Source: Flavonifractor sp. An92
GTDB lineage: Bacteria > Bacillota > Clostridia > Oscillospirales > Oscillospiraceae
Length of the DNA stretch: 64,000 nucleotides
Direction of reading: 5' to 3'
NCBI RefSeq assembly: GCF_002159175.1
Contig: NZ_NFGZ01000009.1
Span: forward strand, 57,606-121,605
Both the position numbers and the translations under genes were made by a program. Below are positions 31,549 to 38,477 of the stretch, in pieces. A model generated the notes under the pieces. That model did not search any database, was not told the DNA's origin, and saw only the letters and a program-made list of their open reading frames with translations. Numbering within the stretch: position 1 is the first letter of the stretch; each line of letters opens with the position of its first letter.

Positions 31549-32613
31549 TTAAGCCGCCTTGGTATCAGCTTTCACACTGAACCGGCGAAACTCCGAAATT
31601 GTGACATACTGCTCGTAGATATCAGGATGTTCCAGTTTCAGCCGGATCAGATTGTCCTTGTCGATGTTAGGCTTCCGCACCGGATTGTAGGTGACCGTAT
31701 AATTTACGCCATCCTGCTGGCAAATAGCTTTGCAGCTCTTGCCCATTTCGGCAATCAGTGCTCCCTTCAGTCGCTGCATATCCGCATCGATTTCCTTGCT
31801 GTCCTTTTCAGCACGTTTCTTTTCTTCTTGAAGCTGGAGATACCGCATCAGCTTGGCAGTCAGAGAATAATCAAAGGTCACCACAGGGGCGTTCTTATCC
31901 GCAGGACCCGTATGCCGGCGCACGCTTTCAATTACAAGATCGCCATCCTCGGTATAGGGCGGCGGTGTTTTGGCAAGGACGTGGTTCTCCCAGAAATGCT
32001 GTTCCAGAAAAATCATCTCATCCTCATAAGCTTCGTCACGGCGAATCTCACGAATGATGGTTTCTTCCTCGTTGTTGCCATACAGGCAGCAGAAGAAACA
32101 GCGATCCACATCCATGACCGCCATATAATGCCGCCCCTGGGTTTCGTAGTAGACCGGAACAGTTTCTTCCCCATCCAGCCACCAGTGATCCTTAGCATTG
32201 TAGTTTGTGGTTTTGATTTCCAAAATTGCGGTCGTGCCATCCGGAAGTTCTACAAAGTAGTCCACATCAGCCAGCATCCAGGGATACTTGGGGTGCTGGA
32301 ACATCTTCTTGACCTGATAAATCTTGTAGCCGGTCCGATGCTGAAAAATTTTTGCCACCAGCGGCTCCAGCAGATGCCCCATTTCCAGAGCAACCCAGTT
32401 GTTTTCGTTGTCCTCAACCGCTACAATATTCAGCTTGTCGTAGTAGAGGTCACGGGCCGTCCGCCAGGGCGATATCCCCAGCAACGCAGCCACATCACTG
32501 CCGCCAATTCCTTTTCGCCGATAAGCGAGCCATTCCTTTTCGGATAAGCCTGCGGTCTCGACCAATACCTGCGGTTGATGTGTTTCTTTCAATGCCGCAC
32601 AGCTATCCGGCAT
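31549..32613 (-). CDS. YqaJ-family viral-type exonuclease/recombinase
   Basis: A 354-residue PD-(D/E)XK nuclease of the YqaJ (lambda exonuclease-like) family. Motifs: RKGIGGSDVAALLG at the N terminus, LEMGHLLEPLVAKIF, the catalytic WMLADVDYF...AILEIKTT, and the helix QGRHYMAVMDV. The C-terminal third has a charged coiled coil (LQLQEEKKRAEKDSKE). The start MPDSC is chosen because GAGGAGGGGG lies about 8 bases upstream; a GTG further upstream lacks one. It resects double-strand ends and normally works with an annealase, for which the 340-residue protein two genes away is the candidate. Confidence 0.88.
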   Translation of the reverse strand: MPDSCAALKETHQPQVLVETAGLSEKEWLAYRRKGIGGSDVAALLGISPWRTARDLYYDKLNIVAVEDNENNWVALEMGHLLEPLVAKIFQHRTGYKIYQVKKMFQHPKYPWMLADVDYFVELPDGTTAILEIKTTNYNAKDHWWLDGEETVPVYYETQGRHYMAVMDVDRCFFCCLYGNNEEETIIREIRRDEAYEDEMIFLEQHFWENHVLAKTPPPYTEDGDLVIESVRRHTGPADKNAPVVTFDYSLTAKLMRYLQLQEEKKRAEKDSKEIDADMQRLKGALIAEMGKSCKAICQQDGVNYTVTYNPVRKPNIDKDNLIRLKLEHPDIYEQYVTISEFRRFSVKADTKAA

Positions 32614-32615
32614 AC

Positions 32616-32771
32616 TCAGCACCCCCTCCTCGTCGGGCGAGGAACGACGTGCGCCTTCATCACCGGGCACCGTCTCTTGATAGGCTGCTGCTGTCTCTTG
32701 GACTGCCTCCAGCTCTCGTTCAATTTCTTCTCTTTCACCATGATTTCATGGTTCGACATTTTCGTGTTCAT
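32616..32771 (-). CDS. Small basic leader protein (51 aa)
   Basis: A 51-codon frame starting MNTKMSNHEI, preceded by GGCAGG about 7 bases upstream and ending 2 bases before the yqaJ-like start, which suggests translational coupling. The product is strongly basic (SWRQSKRQQQPIKRRCP). The same frame stays open another 100 codons upstream, but that part is the structured leader and has no start signal. No family recognised. Confidence 0.5.
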   Translation of the reverse strand: MNTKMSNHEIMVKEKKLNESWRQSKRQQQPIKRRCPVMKAHVVPRPTRRGC

Positions 32772-32831
32772 CTGTATACCTGCCTTTCTTATTTTTGATA
32801 TATCCTCAAAGCCGTTTCCGGCGTTTGGGCA

Positions 32832-32903
32832 AAAAAATAAGCGAGGCTGACTGCGGCATACGCCTGATGTCCACAGTAACCTGTGAACCAAAGTCATCCT
32901 CGC
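32832..32903 (-). terminator. Second leader terminator of the replication operon
   Basis: On the minus strand arms 32903-32892 and 32852-32841 form a 12-bp stem (one mismatch) enclosing an inner CACAG/CTGTG hairpin, followed by TTATTTTTTT. It lies about 180-240 bases after the predicted start of transcription and about 60 bases before the first small gene, so transcription into the operon must read through it. Confidence 0.6.
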
Positions 32904-32931
32904 AAATAGGGAATGGATACTCCCTGAAAAT

Positions 32932-32982
32932 AGAAAAAGCCAGTAATATACCGTCCCATACGGGCGCAGTAATACTACTGGC
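32932..32982 (-). terminator. First leader terminator of the replication operon
   Basis: Arms 32982-32976 and 32945-32939 (GCCAGTA/TACTGGC) close a structure with an inner CCC/GGG hairpin and are followed on the minus strand by TTTTTCTATTTTC. It lies about 100-145 bases after the predicted start of transcription. Two terminator-like hairpins in series in an untranslated leader suggest attenuation. Confidence 0.5.
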
Positions 32983-33087
32983 ACAAGTACAATCTTAACT
33001 GCGTGTGCAATGCGGGCTTTCGGCCTGCGGTACAGAACATCGGTCTGTATCCCATACGGGAAGCGCACAAAAATCAATTACAAAGCA

Positions 33088-33116
33088 AGTTTAGCACAAT
33101 ATATAGTGTTAGTCAA
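33088..33116 (-). promoter_or_regulatory. Promoter of the leftward replication operon
   Basis: Minus strand: -35 TTGACT (33116-33111), spacer of 17, -10 TAAACT (33093-33088), start predicted near 33081. It gives a leader of about 310 bases before the first small gene. It is the only good leftward promoter seen upstream of the long operon. Confidence 0.65.
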
Positions 33117-33524
33117 GCATTGTAATCTACATATAGCGTTTCAATTATTTCTTCATATCTGTTTGAGCATAAAAAACGGGAATCTGCAGAATTCAACCCG
33201 TTCCGTCCCTATATATAAGGCGTATAGACATGGCGTGTGGTTCCACTGCCTGTCTGTACGCCTTTTGTACCTTGACAGCCCCTATAAACCTTTTCCATTG
33301 GAGTTATACAGGCGCTGCGGACAGTGTGCTTCTGCGCGCCCACAGCTTAATTGCCGCATAGCGGCTGCCTGAAAATACGCGGCGGAAAAGCCCGGCGCAG
33401 GAAATGGCCTTTGGAAGAGTCCTGATACTTCCCGATGAATTTTAATGACTTCATTGTTTTTGTTGAAAACCTTTCCCTACAAACAGTAGAGGATATATGT
33501 AATTGCAAATAAAGGAGGGCAATT
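33117..33524 (+). other. Non-coding region upstream of the excisionase with two rightward hairpins
   Basis: About 400 bases without a gene. It holds an AACGGG/CCCGTT hairpin (about 33175-33202) and a 12-bp stem with one G-T pair (33219-33230 with 33251-33262) followed by TTTTG, which looks like a rightward terminator of a short RNA. A tentative rightward promoter (TTGTAA, 17, AATTAT) starts at about 33120. The rest, up to the excisionase ribosome-binding site, shows no clear structure. Confidence 0.4.
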
Positions 33525-33725
33525 ATGGAGAAAAGAAAACCCAATGACCTTTCGCCTGAGCAGTGCTTGGCAGTAGATACGGAATCGCTCTGCAAGCTGC
33601 TCGACTGCGGGCGGCACACTGCCGTTCAGATCGGCGACCTTGCCCATGCTCGCATCACCATGAATTCTCGTGTCCTTTGGAGCGTTCAGCGCGTAAAGGA
33701 ATATCTTTACGAGATCTCATGCTGA
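33525..33725 (+). CDS. xis: Excisionase (Xis), Tn916-type HTH
   Basis: A 66-residue small HTH protein: LCKLLDCGRHTAVQIGDLA is the recognition-helix region and VLWSVQRVKEYLYEI the C-terminal wing/helix, the layout of Tn916-family excisionases. AAAGGAGGG precedes ATG. It lies 57 bases upstream of the integrase gene, the classical xis-int order, and would direct excision by bending the attachment site. Confidence 0.8.
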   Translation: MEKRKPNDLSPEQCLAVDTESLCKLLDCGRHTAVQIGDLAHARITMNSRVLWSVQRVKEYLYEISC

Positions 33726-33782
33726 CAGAATCCTGCCCACCAGGGGCGCAACAGTACACCAACCATCGGGAGGTATCAATCT

Positions 33783-35011
33783 ATGCCAAAAATCAGGAAA
33801 GACAACAAAGGCCGCAATCTGCGGCCAGGTGAAACCCAGCGATCAGACGGCAGCTATATGTTTGTCTACAAGCTGGGAAAAAAGAAAAAGTACATTTATG
33901 ATTCCGACTTAGCTGCTCTTCGTGTAAAAGAAAAACAGCTCACGAAAGATGCCGATGACGGCATTCGTACCCAAGAGGCCATGAAAATCACCCTAAATGA
34001 TATGTTCAAAGTTCTCATGGATACGAAACTCCAGTTGAAGGCTTCCACGCGAGCTAATTACGAATACCTCTGGAGCAACTATGTTAAAGACGAGCCGTTT
34101 GCTAACATTCCCCTGCCCAATATTCGTAAAAGCGATATCCTGACATTTTACACGAAACTCTTGAAAAAGGGCTTTGCAATCAACTCACTGGAAAACATCA
34201 ATAATCTGGTTCATCCTGCACTTGAATTGGCAGTCGATGATGACTACATCCGGAAGAATCCCAGTAAAGGCGTTTATCGTTCCCTAAAAGCAGATGGCGC
34301 AGGGAAACCTGCGAAAAAAAGGATCGCTCTCACGATGACGCAGCAGAAGAATTTTCTTCGCTTTATTTCCAAGTCACCGATGTATAGCCACTGGCTACCA
34401 GTCATGGTCGTACTGCTCAGTACGGGACTGCGTGTGGGAGAGTGTACCGGGCTGACCAAAAACGATGTGGATCTGGAGAACAACACTATCTCTGTGAATC
34501 ACAGCCTGATTTATCGAGTCATTGATGGAAAAGCAGGCTTTCACATCACCACTCCTAAAACGGCGAGCGGCACACGCACTATTCCCATCCTGTATCCGCA
34601 GGTTGCCGAACAGCTCCGCGCTCTGATTGAAGTGATGGACGCCTTGTATCCGGAGGATCTCGTAATGAATGGATATCATGGGTTCCTCTTCCGCAACCGC
34701 TCTGGCTATTTCTCAGCGCCCATAACATCAATCGGGCCATTGAGCGCATCTCCATCGCCTATAACGCTGAAGAAATGGATCAAGCAGAATTGGAAGACCG
34801 TGAACCGAATCTCTTGCCTCATTTCAGCGTACATAATTTACGGCACACCTTTTGCACCAGACTTTGCGAGAAGACAAACGACATTAAGTTCATCCAGCAA
34901 GTGATGGGACATGCTGATTTCTCCACCACCATGGATATCTACACCCATATCACGCAGGAAAGCATGAAGGAAAAAGCTGAAGTGATCAAGGACGATTTGG
35001 TGCTAATGTGA
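33783..35011 (+). pseudogene. int: Tyrosine recombinase (integrase) interrupted by a frameshift
   Basis: Reading from ATG at 33783 gives an N-terminal arm-binding AP2-like domain (GSYMFVYKLGKKKKYIYDS), a SAM-like core-binding domain (about 70-170) and the start of the catalytic domain with Arg (STGLRVGE) and Lys (TPKTASGTR). At 34717-34723 the frame changes: homology continues in another frame as HNINRAIERIS and then HNLRHTFCTRL, GHADFSTTMDIYTHI, which carry box II His-x-x-Arg, the third His and the Tyr nucleophile, to the stop at 35011. Without correction the first frame ends at 34904 with an unrelated tail. A one-base loss in a C run (or two-base gain) restores a protein of about 408 residues. 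Confidence 0.85.
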
Positions 35012-35021
35012 AAATTACAAA

Positions 35022-35060
35022 AAAGGGCAAATCCGCATTTCAAACGCGGATTTGCCCTTT
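35022..35060. terminator. Terminator after the integrase
   Basis: A perfect 15-bp stem (arms 35022-35036 and 35046-35060) with A-rich and T-rich ends, 10 bases past the integrase stop and about 90 bases from the end of convergent lysS. It can serve both directions. Confidence 0.85.
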
Positions 35061-35094
35061 ATTTTGGCCCGTCTGGTGTCGTCCGGTTTCAAGC

Positions 35095-35115
35095 AAAAGT
35101 TGTAAAAAAGTTGTA
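35095..35115 (+). repeat. Tandem AAAAGTTGTA repeats, candidate integrase arm sites
   Basis: Two copies of AAAAGTTGTA (35095-35104 and 35106-35115) in direct orientation are offset by 11 bp, one helical turn. They lie between the integrase terminator and lysS, where arm-type integrase binding sites are expected. The crossover core should be nearby, probably at the lysS end, but is not identified. Confidence 0.45.
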
Positions 35116-35146
35116 GTAACACGAATTTCAGTGTTAAACGACCTCT

Positions 35147-37105
35147 TTAGTACAGCTTCGCTCCCGCCGGGATATTGTCATCCAGCATCAGAAGATTTAA
35201 GCCTTCCCGTCCGTCATACTCGTACACTGCGGAAATCAGCATACCCTCGGAATCAATCCCCATCATCTTCCTCGACGGCAGGTTTGTGATTGCCACACAG
35301 GTCTTACCAACCAGTTCTTCCGGCTCGTAATATTCATGAATACCGCTTAAAATCGTGCGTTTCCGGTCTGTTCCGTCATTCAATGTGAACTTCAGGAGCT
35401 TCTTGGACTTCGGTACAGCCTCGCAAGCTTCGATCTTGACCACTCTGAAATCAGATTTGCTGAATGTTTCAAAGTCTACTTCATCTGCAAACAAAGGCTC
35501 GATTTTCACCTTGGTAAGATCAATCTGTACGCTCGGCGCGGACACGCTTGCAGCCTCCGCAGATACGTTTACAGCTGCATTCCCAGCCTTGCTTTCATCC
35601 CGTTTTTGCTCCAGTGGCTTCATGGTGGGGAAGAGGATCACGTCCCGGATGGAGTCGGCGCCGGTGAGCATCATGACGCAGCGGTCGATGCCCATGCCCA
35701 TGCCGCCCGTGGGGGGCATGCCGTACTCCAGAGCGGTGAGGAAGTCCTCGTCCAGCATCTCGGTCTCGTCATCGCCCCGCTCCCGCAGCTCCAGCTGCTT
35801 CTCAAAGCGGCCGCGCTGGTCAATGGGGTCGTTGAGCTCGGAGTAGGCGTTGGCCAGCTCGCTGTGGCAGACGAAGAGCTCGAACCGCTCGGTGAGGCGG
35901 CTGTCCAGGGGGCTCCGCTTGGTCAGCGGGGAGACCTCCACCGGGTACATGGTGATGAAGGTGGGCTGGATCAGCTGCTCCTCCACCTTCTGGTCGAAGC
36001 AGGCGTACAGGGCGTTGCCCCAGGTCTTGTCGGCGGTATCCGCCAGCTCCACGCCGATGGCCTTGGCGGCGGCCACGGCCTCGGCGTCGTCGGTGATGGC
36101 GCCAAAGTCCACTCCGGCGTACTCCTTCACCGCGTCCACCATGGTGAGGCGACGCCAGCCGGGGGTCAGGTCGATCTTCTCGCCCTGCCACTCCACCTCA
36201 TAGGTGCCCAGGATCTCCTTGGCGGCGCCGGACAGGATGCCCTCGGCCACGTCCATCATGCCGTGGAAGTCGGTGTAGGCCTGATAGAGCTCCACAGTGG
36301 TGAATTCCGGGTTGTGCTTGGGGTCCATGCCCTCGTTGCGGAAGATGCGGCCGATCTCATACACCCGGTCCATGCCGCCCACGATGAGCCGCTTCAGGGG
36401 GAGCTCCGTGGCGATGCGCATATACATGTCGATGTCCAGGGTGTTGTGGTGGGTGATGAAGGGCCGGGCGGCGGCGCCGCCGGCGATGGTGTTCAGCACC
36501 GGGGTCTCCACCTCGATATAGCCCATGCCGTCCAGGTAGCTGCGCATGAACTGGATGAAGCGGGAGCGGATGAGGAAATTCCGCTTCACCTCGGGGTTGA
36601 CCATCAGGTCCACATAGCGCTGACGGTACCGGGTCTCCTTGTCGGTGAGGCCGTGGAACTTCTCCGGCAGGGGCAGCAGGGACTTGGACAGGAGGGTGAT
36701 GTTCCTGGCGCGGACGCTCATCTCGCCCCGCTGGGTGCGGAACACATCGCCCTCGACGCCCACGATGTCGCCGATGTCGAACTTCTTGAACTTCTTATAA
36801 ACTTCCTCATCCATCTCGTCCTGGCGGGCGTAGAGCTGGATGCGGCCGTCCCGGTCCTGGAGGTCGCAGAAGCTGACCTTACCCATGCCGCGCTTGGACA
36901 TGAGACGGCCGGCCACCTTCACGTTCTGGCCCTCCATGGCGTCAAAATTGGCCTTGATCTGGGAGGACGTGGCGTCCCAGTCAAAGCGGGTGATCTGGAA
37001 CGGGTCCTGACCCGCCTGCTGCAGCTCCTGCAGCTTGGCCCGGCGGACCTGCTGCAGCTCGGACAGCGACGGCTCCTGCGCCGGGTTCTTCTTCTCGTTG
37101 CTCAT
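35147..37105 (-). CDS. lysS: Lysyl-tRNA synthetase with C-terminal tRNA-binding domain
   Basis: A 652-residue class II LysRS: OB-fold anticodon domain (about 60-165), then motif 1 (RSRFIQFMRSYLDGMGYIEV), motif 2 (RIFRNEGMDPKHNPEF) and motif 3 (GMPPTGGMGMGIDRCVMML). The normal enzyme ends near residue 497 (ILFPTMKP). A 155-residue extension follows: a Ser/Ala/Val linker and a MetRS-C/Trbp111-type OB-fold (FSKSDFRVVKIEACEAVPKS; RTILSGIHEYYEPEELVGK). The extension is much lower in G+C than the core and borders the integrated element. It charges tRNA-Lys; the extra domain should strengthen tRNA binding. Operon with greA, 19 bases apart. Confidence 0.93.
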   Translation of the reverse strand: MSNEKKNPAQEPSLSELQQVRRAKLQELQQAGQDPFQITRFDWDATSSQIKANFDAMEGQNVKVAGRLMSKRGMGKVSFCDLQDRDGRIQLYARQDEMDEEVYKKFKKFDIGDIVGVEGDVFRTQRGEMSVRARNITLLSKSLLPLPEKFHGLTDKETRYRQRYVDLMVNPEVKRNFLIRSRFIQFMRSYLDGMGYIEVETPVLNTIAGGAAARPFITHHNTLDIDMYMRIATELPLKRLIVGGMDRVYEIGRIFRNEGMDPKHNPEFTTVELYQAYTDFHGMMDVAEGILSGAAKEILGTYEVEWQGEKIDLTPGWRRLTMVDAVKEYAGVDFGAITDDAEAVAAAKAIGVELADTADKTWGNALYACFDQKVEEQLIQPTFITMYPVEVSPLTKRSPLDSRLTERFELFVCHSELANAYSELNDPIDQRGRFEKQLELRERGDDETEMLDEDFLTALEYGMPPTGGMGMGIDRCVMMLTGADSIRDVILFPTMKPLEQKRDESKAGNAAVNVSAEAASVSAPSVQIDLTKVKIEPLFADEVDFETFSKSDFRVVKIEACEAVPKSKKLLKFTLNDGTDRKRTILSGIHEYYEPEELVGKTCVAITNLPSRKMMGIDSEGMLISAVYEYDGREGLNLLMLDDNIPAGAKLY

Positions 37106-37124
37106 TGGCCTCTCCCTCTCTGTC

Positions 37125-37604
37125 TTATGCCTTCTCGATGTTCAGGATCTTGTAGTACAGCGTGCCGGCGGGGGCCTCCACCTCCACCTCGTTGCCCACG
37201 CTCTTGCCCAGCAGGGCGCGGCCGAAGGGGGAATCCTCGGAGATGCGGCCGTTCATGGGGTCGGCCTCCTGAGAGCCCACCACCTCGTAGACCACCTCTT
37301 CGTCGAACTCCTTGTCCAGCACGGTGATCCGGCTGCCCAGGCGGACCATGGTGGTGTCATCGCTGTGCTCGTCCTCGATGACCACACAGTTCTGCAGGAT
37401 GTTCTCCACCTCGGCGATGCGGGCGTACAGCTTGCCCTGCTCGTTTTTGGCCTCGTCGTACTCGCTGTTCTCGCTCAGGTCGCCGAAGGAGCGGGCCTCC
37501 TTGATCTGGTCGGCCACCTCGCGCTCGCGGACCGTCTTCAGGTAATTGAGCTCCTCCTTGAGTTTCTCAAAACGCTCAGGGCTCAGCTTATACTCTTTTG
37601 CCAT
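37125..37604 (-). CDS. greA: Transcription elongation factor GreA
   Basis: A 159-residue GreA of usual length: N-terminal coiled coil with the acidic tip (FGDLSENSEYDEAKNEQG) that enters the RNA polymerase secondary channel, and C-terminal FKBP-like domain (EVVGSQEADPMNGRISEDSP; LLGKSVGNEVEVEAPAG). It rescues backtracked polymerase by stimulating transcript cleavage. The start MAKEYKL fits the family; an in-frame GTG four codons upstream has its Shine-Dalgarno too close. It is first in the greA-lysS operon behind a consensus promoter. Confidence 0.95.
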   Translation of the reverse strand: MAKEYKLSPERFEKLKEELNYLKTVREREVADQIKEARSFGDLSENSEYDEAKNEQGKLYARIAEVENILQNCVVIEDEHSDDTTMVRLGSRITVLDKEFDEEVVYEVVGSQEADPMNGRISEDSPFGRALLGKSVGNEVEVEAPAGTLYYKILNIEKA

Positions 37605-37688
37605 GACTGCGCACACCTTTCCTTTTCTGCCGGATATTAGAAATGAGCCGTCTCCGGCTCGTATCTTTAGGCATAATTTTGTTTTTAC

Positions 37689-37717
37689 ATTATATGTAGT
37701 TTCCGTCCAGATGTCAA
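37689..37717 (-). promoter_or_regulatory. Consensus promoter of greA-lysS
   Basis: Minus strand -35 TTGACA (37717-37712), 17-base spacer, -10 TATAAT (37694-37689). The leader contains a short GAGCCG/CGGCTC hairpin (37645-37660). The -35 overlaps the stop codon of the preceding leftward gene. Confidence 0.9.
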
Positions 37718-38436
37718 GTGATTTGCCCGGAAACCCCGGGCCGGATGCCCACCTCCGCGCCCAGCAGTACCCCGTGTTCCCACAAGATCTGCAGCAGCGG
37801 AAGTGGGTCCAGCTCCCCGGGCAGGACCCGGTCCCCGGCGGTGAGGACCAGCCCGTCCAGGTCCGGCCGGGAGCCCCAGAGCATCAGCGCTCCGCTCCCC
37901 TCCCCTGCCGCACCGGGAAAGCAGAGCGTCACGTCGGCTCCGGCACGTCCCTCCAGGGCGGGGAGGCCGTACTCCTCGGCCAGACACCGCAGCAGCTCCG
38001 CTCCCTCGCCGGGGACCTCCACCGCCAGACGGCGCACGCGGGGCGCCAGGGCGGCGGCGGCCTCGAAGAGGTCCCGATCCACCCGACGCCCCGCCAGGGC
38101 CACCGTGGCCCGCTCCGGGGGGATGGCGGCCCGCTCCAGCCAGGCAAGCGCCAGCCGGGCGGCCAGCGCACCGCACAGGGGGCCGGGCTCCACCCGGCGC
38201 AGCCCCGCCGCCTCCAGAGTGGGCCAGCCGTCGAAGTCCGGGGTGGTGAGCACCCGGCGGCAGCCCCTTTGGAGCAGCAGCCGGGCGGCCCGCCGGAGAC
38301 GGCGCTGCCGGGCCCGCTGGGAGGTCCGCCGCCCCACAGGGCAGTCCGCCCGGCAGAGGGTCACGCCCTCCACCGTCCCCCAGGTCACCGCCACCCGCCA
38401 TCCCCGGCGCTCCGTCTCACTGAGCCAGCCCACCAT
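37714..38436 (-). CDS. Hypothetical protein (240 aa)
   Basis: A 240-residue Arg/Ala/Leu-rich soluble protein, conserved-looking but not recognised. Short motifs (RVLTTPDFDGWPTLEAAGL; TVALAGRRVDRDLFEAA; LAVEVPGEGAELLRCLAEEY) suggest two Rossmann-like halves, as in a nucleotide- or sugar-handling protein. There are three possible starts (GTG-ATG-GAC-ATG); the third fits the GAGAGG best. Base and codon use match the core chromosome. It follows the S41 protease gene by about 40 bases and is probably in its operon. Confidence 0.6.
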   Translation of the reverse strand: MVGWLSETERRGWRVAVTWGTVEGVTLCRADCPVGRRTSQRARQRRLRRAARLLLQRGCRRVLTTPDFDGWPTLEAAGLRRVEPGPLCGALAARLALAWLERAAIPPERATVALAGRRVDRDLFEAAAALAPRVRRLAVEVPGEGAELLRCLAEEYGLPALEGRAGADVTLCFPGAAGEGSGALMLWGSRPDLDGLVLTAGDRVLPGELDPLPLLQILWEHGVLLGAEVGIRPGVSGQIT

Positions 38437-38477
38437 GTCCATCACCTCTCCCCCAGGCTATGCGCCGGGGGTTTGGT

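Noticed and set aside
32772..33077. Upstream extension of the small leader gene to 153 codons
   Set aside because: The extra part is the structured, terminator-containing leader and has no ribosome-binding site.
35606..37327. 573-codon rightward frame opposite lysS
   Set aside because: Antisense to lysS, low-complexity product; the minus-strand frame contains all class II synthetase motifs.
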